A stretch of 5,893 bases of DNA, from the NCBI GenBank assembly GCA_035640715.1, contig DASQVO010000558.1:1-5893 (forward strand), given 5' to 3'. Position numbers and translations under genes: made by a program. This DNA is from DASQVO01 sp035640715. Lineage in GTDB: Bacteria > Actinomycetota > Actinomycetes > Streptosporangiales > Streptosporangiaceae. Below the pieces are notes generated by a model. It searched no databases. It was not told the DNA's origin and was given only the letters and a program-made list of their open reading frames with translations. Below, in pieces: positions 1-5,164 of the stretch (position 1 is the first letter of the stretch; every line of letters starts with the position of its first letter).

Positions 1-132
1 TAGCGTGCGGCAGCATCGTGGGGAACTCTGCCGCCTGGTTGGTCTCTACGCGAAAGCGGCGGTCGCCCAGCAGCAGCACGGCGGTGCCCGACAGGACGAC
101 GAGCCATTCGCGCCCCGGGTGGGCGCGCATGC
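1..132 (-). pseudogene. Cupin-domain protein, C-terminal fragment (partial at left edge)
   Basis: On the minus strand from about 130 to the left edge an open frame reads RAHPGREWLVVLSG, then TAVLLLGDRRFRVET, then AAEFPTMLPHA. This is the double-stranded beta-helix pattern of a small-molecule-sensing cupin (cupin_2), of the kind found at the C-terminus of XRE-family transcriptional regulators, where HxGxEW...VLSG...LG...AAEF...PH is typical. The frame has no good start: the ATG at 130 lies inside the domain and has no ribosome binding site, and upstream residues (RCLSR) do not look like cupin. The 5' part with any helix-turn-helix is therefore missing, and I read this as a truncated gene whose break lies near 130-138. 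Its 3' end is outside the window. The cupin call is fairly secure; the regulator assignment is inference. Confidence 0.62.
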
Positions 133-138
133 GCGAAA

Positions 139-279
139 GGCAACGCCACCGACCTGACCGCACAGATCGGCGCCTCCGCCGCGGCCGGCGCGCTGGCAGC
201 CGCACACATGAACGCCGACCTGGCCACCGCCGACACCGACGCGGCCGCCGCCGGGCGGCATGACACCATTCACGCGTAA
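139..279 (+). pseudogene. Unassigned Ala-rich C-terminal coding tail
   Basis: A plus-strand frame from about 139 to the TAA at 277-279 reads GNATDLTAQIGASAAAG and continues through HMNADLATADTDAAAAG to HDTIHA. Nearly every codon ends in G or C, which fits genuine high-GC coding sequence. There is no start codon with a ribosome binding site at its left end, and it abuts the broken end of the cupin fragment on the other strand. It therefore looks like the 3' end of a gene cut by the same rearrangement. I do not recognise the family. The low-complexity Ala/Asp composition means a chance open frame is possible. Confidence 0.3.
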
Positions 280-356
280 GCCTGCAGCGCGACCCGCGCA
301 GCAACCAGAATTCGCGGGCGCACCTTTCCCTACGCGCACGCCGGACGTGTGCGCGT
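280..356. other. Short spacer with no recognisable gene
   Basis: Between the Ala-rich tail and the reverse transcriptase remnant I see no coding frame with recognisable motifs, no tRNA and no clear hairpin. Confidence 0.4.
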
Positions 357-555
357 TCGGACCGGCTGGACCGCTTCGCCGAAACAGTCCTGCTGCCGCA
401 ATACAACCGGGGCAAGCGCAGGGCGAACGGACCTGGCGCTGGAACTGTCACCGGACAAGACGCTGATCACGCACGCCCGCACCGAGCGGGCGCGGTTCCT
501 CGGCTATGACCTGCTGGCCCAGCACAGTGACACCAAGATCACCCGGCGCCGCCGG
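357..555 (+). pseudogene. Group II intron reverse transcriptase/maturase remnant, YADD region deleted
   Basis: Two pieces of an LtrA-type group II intron reverse transcriptase lie in consecutive frames. The first (about 357-428) reads DRLDRFAETVLLPQYNRGKR, matching the stretch after the NIYLD block that precedes the catalytic YADD region. The second (about 430-555, shifted by +1) reads LALELSPDKTLITHART, then RFLGYDLLAQHSDTKITR, the conserved block after YADD. In intact proteins roughly 90-110 residues with the YxRYADD box separate these blocks; here they are adjacent. The domain is thus internally deleted, frameshifted and without N-terminus, maturase X domain or endonuclease, so it cannot be active. 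Identification rests on recognised family motifs. The right end overlaps the last codons of the hydrolase gene on the minus strand, so intron DNA appears to meet that gene at about 556-560. Confidence 0.8.
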
Positions 556-1354
556 GCAGCCGCTGCTCCTCGATGCCGGGCATGATTGTCTGCCGCACCC
601 CCCGGTCCGGCTGCAGGACAAGTCCCGGCTGGCCAGCCTCGACGCCGGTCAGGGTGAGTTCCATGTCATGCAGATACTCGGTCTGCCCATCCGCGCGCAG
701 CCGGAACGGAAGATCATGGCCGGGGTAGATGATGTCCCCGATGGCCAGCAGCTTGCTGATCGACTTGGTGGCCTGCTCGTTGTTCCAGAAGACCAGCGCA
801 TTGCGCCGCTCACGGGCAACCGCCGCGTTCTGGATGGAGTCGCCCGTAATCACCGTGATCCCGTCGCTGGCCGCTACGGCAACCGCGATCGTCCCAGCCG
901 AATGCCCGGGTGCCGCCACGATCTCGACGCCCGGGAGCAGCCTGGTGCCCTCCTCCACGGTCCGGACCCGGTGCTCGTACCGGGCGACCACGGCGTCGAT
1001 CCACTCCGGGCAGGCGAAGTCGTTGCGATGCGGGCGGCGTGCGTAACGCCGCTCGTCGGGATGCATCACGATCTCGGCCTTCCCGAAGATGTCGAGGTTC
1101 TCAATGTGGTCCCAGTGCGCGTGGGTGCAGACGACGGTGTCGATGCTGTCCCGGGTCAGGCCGCGCTGGCGCAGCGCCGCGTCCAGCGCGGGGCGCCGCC
1201 CGGTGTGGCCGGTGTCGACCAGGATCCGCTTGAGCATCCCCTGATCGTCCAGCCCCTCGACCAAGGTGATCGCGCAGAATGCGATGGTTCCCTGGTCAGA
1301 CTCCAGCCGGTAGCCGTCCAGCACGATCTCCACGTTCGGGCTGCTCAGCCTCAC
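539..1354 (-). CDS. MBL-fold metallo-hydrolase (AHL lactonase-like)
   Basis: This 271-residue protein has the metallo-beta-lactamase fold signature. The motif THAHWDH (residues 77-83) supplies H78, H80, D82 and H83, and H151 (PGHS), D172 (TGDS) and H213 (YPGHD) complete a dinuclear zinc site. Order and spacing resemble the lactonase and glyoxalase II branch of the family, as in N-acyl-homoserine lactone lactonases. There is no signal peptide, so it is probably cytoplasmic. The substrate cannot be told from sequence, and quorum quenching is only one option. The GTG at 1354 is preferred over the GTG at 1369 because a GAGGAGG box sits 6 bases upstream. The last six or so residues (LPGGAG) and the TGA are antisense to the reverse transcriptase remnant, so the native C-terminus was probably replaced; all metal ligands are intact. 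A transposase fragment lies directly upstream, so its native promoter may be lost. Confidence 0.88.
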   Translation of the reverse strand: MRLSSPNVEIVLDGYRLESDQGTIAFCAITLVEGLDDQGMLKRILVDTGHTGRRPALDAALRQRGLTRDSIDTVVCTHAHWDHIENLDIFGKAEIVMHPDERRYARRPHRNDFACPEWIDAVVARYEHRVRTVEEGTRLLPGVEIVAAPGHSAGTIAVAVAASDGITVITGDSIQNAAVARERRNALVFWNNEQATKSISKLLAIGDIIYPGHDLPFRLRADGQTEYLHDMELTLTGVEAGQPGLVLQPDRGVRQTIMPGIEEQRLPGGAG

Positions 1355-1360
1355 AGCACT

Positions 1361-1367
1361 CCTCCTC
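1361..1367 (-). promoter_or_regulatory. Ribosome binding site of the MBL hydrolase
   Basis: Minus-strand GAGGAGG, complementary to the 3' end of 16S rRNA, lies 6 bases before the GTG at 1354. It overlaps the alternative upstream GTG at 1369 and decides the start in favour of 1354. I could not identify a convincing -10/-35 pair upstream, where transposase sequence begins within about 10 bases. Confidence 0.75.
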
Positions 1368-1375
1368 ACGGGCTA

Positions 1376-1518
1376 CGGCACGCTCGTGCGAGCCCGGAAC
1401 AACACCCCGTTGATCACCTGCGGTGGTCAGCCCACTGCCCGCCGGGCCTGCCATTCACCGGCAGCAACGGCTCGATCTTCTTCCACTGCTCATCGGTCAG
1501 CTCATGTCGCCGCACCAT
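1376..1518 (-). pseudogene. IS5-family transposase, N-terminal fragment with frameshift
   Basis: From the ATG at 1518 the minus strand reads MVRRHELTDEQWKKIEPLLP, then GRPGGQWADHRR, the DUF4096-type N-terminus of IS5-family transposases. A TGA follows at 1414-1416. One base out of phase the family sequence continues as VINGVLFRARTSVP, so a single-base deletion near 1417-1420 broke the frame. Homology stops after SVP at about 1376, where a TAG and then the leader of the hydrolase gene follow. Only about 48 of the usual 250-plus residues remain and the DDE catalytic residues are absent. An inverted repeat, CAAGGC at 1522-1527 against GCCTTG at 1542-1547, lies just upstream of the start and may belong to the element's end, though I cannot define the terminal inverted repeat. 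Confidence 0.82.
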
Positions 1519-1582
1519 GTACAAGGCACTGCCCGGCACAAGCCTTGATCCACCCAGCGCAGCAAGATCCATCAGAAACGCC
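1519..1582. other. Probable IS-derived leader between transposase fragment and integrase footprint
   Basis: This short non-coding stretch holds the CAAGGC/GCCTTG inverted repeat and the boundary with the integrase-tail repeat at about 1583. In the sister copy on the right, the equivalent position leads to a tRNA-Ser remnant. Here that flank is replaced by insertion-sequence DNA, so the left attachment site was probably destroyed by the IS. Confidence 0.4.
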
Positions 1583-1626
1583 CTAGGTGGCTATATGCGG
1601 TTGGTGGTGAACGTGTGCGGCTGGCT

Positions 1627-1645
1627 GTGCCCAATACGTGCCCAA
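1627..1645. repeat. Paired GTGCCCAA repeat, 11-bp period (candidate integrase arm site)
   Basis: GTGCCCAA occurs at 1627-1634 and again at 1638-1645, spaced 11 bases, about one helical turn. It lies 13 bases beyond the integrase stop. Variants recur at 5708-5726 and 5467-5485. Tandem sites in phase with the helix beside int are what arm-type binding sites of tyrosine integrases look like; the binding role is inference. Confidence 0.55.
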
Positions 1646-1657
1646 GTCCGCTGCGGG

Positions 1658-1942
1658 TCAGTCCGGCCGCTCGTCTTCCTCGTCAGCGTCTTTCTCGTCC
1701 GTACCTTCCTTGTCCGTACCTTCCTTGGCGGAGCGCATGGTGTCCTCAATGCGTTGCTTGGCCGCTTCCTGCTGGCCGTCGATGCACTTGGCGTAGACCC
1801 TCAGCAGCACGTCCACGCTGTGCCCTGCCCACTCGGCGACCTGGGGCGGAGCTACTCCTGCGTTGAGCCACGTCGAGACGGCCGCGTGCCGGAGTGCGTA
1901 GGGAATCGCGGCCAGCGGCGAGGCGGCCTCTTCGGAACAGTC
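1658..1942 (-). pseudogene. int: AICE tyrosine integrase, C-terminal fragment
   Basis: The minus strand encodes the catalytic C-terminus of a tyrosine site-specific recombinase. The blocks are ASPLAAIPYALRHAAVS, then AEWAGHSVDVLLRVYAKC, then AAKQRIEDTM and an acidic tail ending DADEEDERPD. The second catalytic Arg (LRH), the His of GHS and the nucleophilic Tyr of VYAK are present, with spacing as in AICE integrases. Everything before about 1942 is missing: the N-terminal SAM-like arm and core-binding domains and the first catalytic Arg. Instead the frame runs without a break into a different AICE protein. The Asp usual in PYDLRH is Ala here. An isolated C-terminal half cannot form an active recombinase. 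The tail holds a tandem KEGTD duplication. Confidence 0.9.
1697..1726. repeat. 15-base tandem duplication in the integrase tail
   Basis: gtccgtaccttcctt is repeated exactly at 1697-1711 and 1712-1726, encoding KEGTD twice on the minus strand. The right-hand integrase copy has one unit only, so this is a copy-specific slippage or a real difference between two elements. Confidence 0.9.
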
Positions 1943-2115
1943 GGCGATGCCGGGCAGCGGGTGCACGATGCCGAACCCGCACAGGCCGCCCAGGCCGACC
2001 CAGCCGGACCACACCGCGGCGGCGGCCGGGGAGGCGATCAGGAACAGCGGCCAGCGCGGCAGCCCGCGCCGGGCCGCGGCGGTGGTGCGGGACTGTCAGG
2101 CTGGATGGTCGTCAT
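1940..2115 (-). pseudogene. AICE membrane protein (DUF2637/SpdA-like), N-terminal fragment fused to integrase
   Basis: From the ATG at 2115 the minus strand reads MTTIQPDSPAPPP. One frame over it continues RGLPRWPLFLIASPAAAAV, then WSGWVGLGGLCGFGIVHPLP and GIAD. I recognise this as the N-terminus of a membrane protein found in the transfer/replication operons of actinomycete integrative elements, usually annotated DUF2637 or SpdA-like; the hydrophobic stretch is a probable first membrane helix. The protein is frameshifted near 2090-2098, where the ATG frame reaches a stop and the second frame has a TGA just upstream. After GIAD (about 1940) it joins integrase sequence in frame. The ATG overlaps the stop of the preceding gene (ATGA), and a weak purine-rich AGAAGAG lies just upstream. 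The family name is from memory of the motif, with moderate confidence. Confidence 0.65.
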
Positions 2116-2192
2116 GGTGTCTCTTCTGGGGGTGACGCCGCACAGCGGGCAGCGCTGTCTGGCGCCGCCGCGGCGTTTGAGTGAGCGTTCAC
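2112..2192 (-). pseudogene. Small AICE zinc-ribbon-like ORF, coupled by GTGA and ATGA overlaps
   Basis: A GTG at 2192 opens a 26-codon frame (VNAHSNAAAA... to SPPEETP) ending at the TGA at 2112-2114. The start overlaps the stop of the upstream frame as GTGA, and the stop overlaps the next ATG as ATGA, the signature of translational coupling. One frame over, the middle encodes RQRCPLCGV, a CxxC knuckle that looks more like a real protein. Removing one C from the CCCCC run near 2127-2132 would restore CPLCGVTPEETP followed by the same stop. I therefore read this as a small CxxC protein broken by two compensating indels. It may instead be an intact, non-conserved microprotein. Confidence 0.45.
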
Positions 2193-2599
2193 GCCCGGGT
2201 GCTGGGCCAGGTGCGGGCAAGCTGCCAGTGGATCCCCGCGGCGCAGGCCACAGCCAGCAGTCGGGCGCCGTCGCCGGGGGCGGGTCACCGCGGAAGTGCC
2301 GCCAGCCCGCCAGGCCATGGAAGATGCCGATCCAGGCGCCGCAGGTGGCGCAGTACGGCTCGATGTCCTCGTCCTCGCTGTCCTGGTCGGCGGTGGCGTG
2401 GAACGTCGCGGCGACCGTGGCCAGCTTCGCTGCGGTGCGTTCCAGGGTGGCCTGCCGGTCGGCGTGCGGCGGCGTGGCGCGACTTCTGCGAGCTCGCTGG
2501 GATCGAGTTCGTCCAGGTGTAGGCGGTTTGTCTGGGAGGCGAGCCCGCGGCCCGGCCGTGGCGGGGAGGCGCGTGACCGGGGTCTTGCGTGATCGTCAT
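2189..2599 (-). pseudogene. AICE-associated small CxxC protein, multiply frameshifted
   Basis: Pieces of one conserved AICE operon protein lie in successive frames on the minus strand. After an ATG at 2599 (MTITQDPGH) come LASQTNRLHLDELDPSELAE at about 2480-2545. Then DRQATLERTAAKLATVAATF, EDEDIEPYCATCGAWIGIFH and GLAGWRHFRGDP follow at about 2281-2460. At least two frameshifts separate them. A further frame, GARLLAVACAAGIHWQLART, ends at the TGA at 2189-2191, overlapping the next GTG. The PYCxxCGxxIGIF block with a preceding acidic stretch is what I recall from short hypothetical proteins encoded upstream of AICE transfer genes. It may bind zinc, but no function is known to me. No ribosome binding site precedes the ATG. 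The decay agrees with the rest of this element. Confidence 0.55.
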
Positions 2600-2649
2600 C
2601 GCGGCCGGGGCAGCTAGCGGGGCTGGACTACGGCACCCGGCCAGACCGG

Positions 2650-3648
2650 ATGCCGGGCTATCTGGTACCGAACGACCGGTTCTACATCCGCAGCCACGCG
2701 CCCACTCCCCAGGTGGACGCGGCGAGCTGGACGCTTCGCATCGAGGGCAATGGCGTGCGCCAGCCGATCACCTACAGCTACGACGAGCTGTGGAACCGGT
2801 TCCCGCTGGTTTCGGTGATCCGCACCATCGAGTGCGCGGGCAACCGCCGGGTCCTGCTCGGTAACCAATTCCGGCGCACCTTCGAGGGCACTCCCTGGGG
2901 ACGCGGCGCGATCGGCACGGCCGAGTGGACCGGCATCCGGCTTCGTGACCTGCTTGAACCGGCCGCCCTCACACCGGGCGCGCGGGAGATCATGCCCGAG
3001 TCGCTGGACGAGATCCGGGCCCGCCGGCCGATGCCGCTGGCCAAGGCGACGGCCGGCGACACCCTGGTCGCGCTGGCCATGAACGGGGAGATTCTCCCGG
3101 CTGATCATGGATTCCCCGCCCGCGTGGTGGTGTCCGGCTGGCTCGGGGCGGCCAGCATCAAGTGGCTCACCCGGATCGAGGTCTCTGAACAGCACCTCTA
3201 TGTGCCGTGGAACACCGAGGACTATGTGCTGATCGGCCCCCGCTTCCCTGCCGACGGCCCGGCACTCGGCCCGGCGATCACCGCCCTGCCGGCTGCCACG
3301 CTGGTCGAGCTGCCGTGGCCGGCGCGGCTGCGGCCGGAACCGCAGATGATCCGGAGACGGGCGTTCGCCGGGGAGAATGCGATCGCCACCGTCGAGTACC
3401 GCATCGACGACGGTCCCTGGCGGCCCGCGCAACTGGACTCCCCCCAGGTGCCCGGCGCGTGGGTGCGCTGGCAGTTCGCCTGGACCCCGGAACCCGGCGA
3501 CCACGTCCTCCAGGTACGGGCCACCGACGAGCGCGGCAACACCCAACCGGACGCCTCGGACTGGAATGAGCTCGGATACCTCCAGTACTCGGTGCTATCG
3601 CACCCCGTGCACGTCGAGCCCGCCCCCACACCACACACCCGTAAATAG
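2650..3648 (+). CDS. Sulfite oxidase-family molybdopterin oxidoreductase, probably 5'-truncated
   Basis: The 332-residue frame has the two domains of the sulfite oxidase family. The molybdenum-cofactor domain spans about residues 1-210. It contains TIECAGNRR, where C62 is the molybdenum-ligating cysteine, and GFPARVVVSGWLGAASIKWL (154-173), which lines the cofactor pocket. An Ig-like Mo-co dimerisation domain follows at about 217-325. Reaction and substrate are not determined by sequence; members oxidise sulfite or reduce sulfoxides. The ATG at 2650 has no ribosome binding site. Coding-like, family-like codons (GLDYGTRPDR) precede it in frame back to about 2610, with a TGA at 2590-2592 and no ATG, GTG or TTG between. 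So the native start, and any export signal, was probably lost where this gene meets AICE sequence. Domains and the C-terminus are otherwise complete. The gene is oriented away from the AICE remnant. Confidence 0.88.
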   Translation: MPGYLVPNDRFYIRSHAPTPQVDAASWTLRIEGNGVRQPITYSYDELWNRFPLVSVIRTIECAGNRRVLLGNQFRRTFEGTPWGRGAIGTAEWTGIRLRDLLEPAALTPGAREIMPESLDEIRARRPMPLAKATAGDTLVALAMNGEILPADHGFPARVVVSGWLGAASIKWLTRIEVSEQHLYVPWNTEDYVLIGPRFPADGPALGPAITALPAATLVELPWPARLRPEPQMIRRRAFAGENAIATVEYRIDDGPWRPAQLDSPQVPGAWVRWQFAWTPEPGDHVLQVRATDERGNTQPDASDWNELGYLQYSVLSHPVHVEPAPTPHTRK

Positions 3649-3867
3649 CCGGCGCACCAGAGCAACGAAACCAACGGCGCCCGGCGCCGGCGAGGCTGAT
3701 GTAAGTCCTTCGATTCCGCCGAGCCAGCCTTCGCGTTTGGCTACGGCGATCCAGGCGATGAGGCTGTCGCGGATCCCGGCGATGCGGGGCGCTGGGCTGG
3801 CTCGGCCCAGAGCATGGGGCGACTGGCCCGGAATTAACTCGCCCGAACGAGCCGGCGCGCGGGCGTT
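3649..3867. other. Convergent intergenic region between molybdoenzyme and DUF202 operon
   Basis: Genes converge on this gap. I see a GC-rich palindromic patch (ggcgcccggcgccgg near 3676-3690) but no classical hairpin with a T-tract. The middle holds a recombinase-like fragment, listed separately. Confidence 0.4.
3680..3787 (-). pseudogene. Recombinase/transposase-like C-terminal tail fragment
   Basis: The minus strand reads RIAGIRDSLIAWIAVAKREG, then WLGGIEGL, and one frame over ISLAGAG. The pattern of an amphipathic helix followed by EGWLGE.EGL..SLAGA is what I recall from the coiled-coil tail of actinobacterial integrase or transposase proteins. A frameshift falls between EGL and ISL at about 3700. 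No start, stop or catalytic part is present. The assignment comes from memory of a short motif and is tentative. Confidence 0.35.
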
Positions 3868-4197
3868 CTACCCGTGCCGCCGCAACAGCTGGTCGAGGCT
3901 GGCCGGGCCATGGCCGAAGATCGCGGCGGCCAGCGCCAGCAGCGACACCGTGGTGATCGTCACCGTGACCAGCAGCAGCCGCCGGGAGAGCCGTTCCGGC
4001 GGTACCGCCTGACTGGCGAAACGGCCGAGCGCCCAGACCAGCGGGGCCATGGCCAGCACGATCACGCCGACGATGGGTTCTAGCCTCAGCGCGCCCACGC
4101 CGACCGCGGCGAACGCGATAGCGGTCCGTGCCCAGGCCAGGCTGGTCCGCTCCCTGGCCAGGCCGGGGTCGAGGTCCTCGGGATCATCAGGCAGCAC
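3868..4197 (-). CDS. DUF202 family small membrane protein (second of pair)
   Basis: This 109-residue protein begins with the DUF202 (YidH family) signature LARERTSLAWARTAIAFAAV at about residues 13-32. Three predicted membrane helices follow, at roughly 22-38, 42-58 and 73-95, with basic residues (SRR) before the third. The family lies in the cytoplasmic membrane and has no established biochemical role. The GTG at 4197 is supported by AGGGGA 7 bases upstream. Its first two bases belong to the TAG of the upstream DUF202 gene, so the two are almost certainly translationally coupled, with an 11-base gap. Length is normal for the family and nothing is broken. It may form a heteromer with its neighbour; that is inference. 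Confidence 0.87.
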   Translation of the reverse strand: MLPDDPEDLDPGLARERTSLAWARTAIAFAAVGVGALRLEPIVGVIVLAMAPLVWALGRFASQAVPPERLSRRLLLVTVTITTVSLLALAAAIFGHGPASLDQLLRRHG

Positions 4198-4204
4198 GGC
4201 CGCA

Positions 4205-4210
4205 TCCCCT
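4205..4210 (-). promoter_or_regulatory. Ribosome binding site overlapping the upstream stop codon
   Basis: Minus-strand AGGGGA begins within the TAG stop (4209-4211) of the first DUF202 gene and lies 7 bases before the GTG at 4197. Ribosomes terminating on the first gene would sit on the initiation site of the second, which couples their expression. Confidence 0.65.
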
Positions 4211-4646
4211 ACCGGTTAGCCGAGACCAGCAGGACGGCCGCGGACGTCAGGGCGACGGCCGTGATGGTAACCGCCAGGATGCGTGGTAGCAGGGACCGTG
4301 GCAGCGGCTCGCGGTGGCGCAGGGCGGCCTGGTTCCGCCGCCATTCCCAGTAGGCCGTCACGGACACCACTGCGCCGAGCGCGATAAGCGGAACGCCGAG
4401 GACGTGACGGCCCCACGGGACGCCGGGAAACGGCGGCAGCAGCTGAACGATGCCCAGCCCGGCGACCACCAGGGCGAGCGCGGTCCGGTTCCACGCCAGG
4501 AACGTGCGCTCGTTGGCCAGTGTGAACCGGGCGTCCGGCTCCGTGCCCGCATCCGGAGCCTGCGGCTGACGATCGTTCCGGCCGCCGCTGCTCGTTCCTC
4601 CTTCACCACGCCCGGCCGCTGCCGGAGAAGGTCGCGGGTCCACCAC
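4209..4646 (-). CDS. DUF202 family membrane protein (first of pair)
   Basis: The protein is about 145 residues and carries the YidH/DUF202 signature RFTLANERTFLAWNRTALAL at residues 40-59. Membrane helices are predicted at about 54-72, 82-99 and 121-141. Its first 38 residues are polar, Gly/Pro-rich and low in complexity, longer than usual for the family. The start is uncertain: GTG at 4646 or 4643, neither with properly spaced ribosome binding sequence, since GGAG overlaps the first. An AAGGAGG at about 4600 has no in-frame start after it. It heads a two-gene operon with the second DUF202 protein. Function is unknown; adjacent DUF202 pairs are common in actinobacteria, to my recollection. 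A promoter should lie in 4655-4720, where I cannot single out a -10 box. Confidence 0.82.
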   Translation of the reverse strand: MVDPRPSPAAAGRGEGGTSSGGRNDRQPQAPDAGTEPDARFTLANERTFLAWNRTALALVVAGLGIVQLLPPFPGVPWGRHVLGVPLIALGAVVSVTAYWEWRRNQAALRHREPLPRSLLPRILAVTITAVALTSAAVLLVSANR

Positions 4647-4654
4647 TCCATCGT

Positions 4655-4913
4655 CGCACTAGTGGTGGAAGCCGGTTCCTGACATGTGGTCCTGGCTCAG
4701 CTTGAACGCAAAGGCCGGCAGCTCATCGCCCTTGGTAATCAGCTCGAACGGCCCGCCTCAGCGACCTGCGCCGACAGGCTCGTGGCCACGTCGCGAGCGT
4801 GCTGCTGCACCCGCCGTTAGCCGTCGAAGCCGAAGCGCCGGACCCTGGCCGTGCCTCGTTCGGCTGATCATTACTGCCCCTCCCCGGGTGATGAGTTACA
4901 TCCTTGGCCAGCC
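4655..4913. other. Region without an assignable gene
   Basis: No frame here has recognisable domains. The best candidate is a 44-codon plus-strand frame, GTG at 4686 to TAG at 4818-4820, containing VVLAQLERKGRQLIALGNQL, a plausible amphipathic helix. It lacks a ribosome binding site and its second half is Arg/Cys-rich. It may be a gene fragment, but I cannot name it. The sequence is less GC-rich toward the right. Confidence 0.35.
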
Positions 4914-4985
4914 TCTTCCGGCCCCGAGCACCCCGAGAGCATAGCCGCCCGAAACAACCTTGCTTACTGGGCCAGGAAAGCGGGT
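4914..4985 (+). pseudogene. Tetratricopeptide-repeat protein fragment
   Basis: The plus strand reads SSGPEHPESIAARNNLAYWA followed by RKAG. GPEHPDTL.AR.NLA.W.G.AGD is the hallmark of kinesin-light-chain-type TPR units in large actinobacterial NB-ARC/TPR regulators. Only one repeat is recognisable. The flanking sequence in all frames gives no second repeat, no start and no ATPase domain. This is a stranded piece of a much larger gene, not a functional protein. Confidence 0.6.
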
Positions 4986-5164
4986 CGTAGTGCACGTTTA
5001 AGACGCACGGCAGCACAACGGCTGAGAGCCCCAGAAGCCCCTCCTGTACAGCACCGAGGTACAGCAACAAGCACGTATCCGGGCGCATCATGGCGAACCT
5101 GAACGGACTACTAGCCGCTTACTGACCTGGGCATGCGCTGGGGTGCACGTGAACTTGCCAGTAT
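4986..5164. other. Region without an assignable gene
   Basis: No coding frame with a recognisable motif is present on either strand, and no hairpin stands out. The stretch ends at the left boundary of the tRNA-Arg remnant. Confidence 0.4.

Larger units (their letters stand above)
1583..1765. repeat. Direct repeat, left copy (integrase 3' end plus downstream region)
   Basis: This segment matches 5664-5830 nearly base for base, starting at ctaggYggctatatgcgg and ending at gcttggccgc. It is 183 bases long here and 167 on the right. The 16-base difference is one 15-base tandem unit plus one further base, both within the integrase tail. On the minus strand it holds the last codons of the integrase and about 75 bases of non-coding DNA beyond its stop. 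That is where AICE attachment and arm-type sites normally lie. Confidence 0.93.

Noticed and set aside
506..2617. A 703-codon plus-strand open frame, the longest in the window
   Set aside because: It runs antisense through the MBL hydrolase, the transposase fragment and the integrase/AICE remnant, all recognised on the minus strand. Its translation is Arg/Pro/Gly-rich without family motifs. It is an artefact of high GC.
2614..3546. A 310-codon minus-strand frame opposite the sulfite oxidase gene
   Set aside because: It is a shadow of a clearly conserved gene and has no motifs of its own.
4723..5091. A 122-codon minus-strand frame
   Set aside because: No motif, no ribosome binding site, and it overlaps the recognisable TPR fragment on the other strand.
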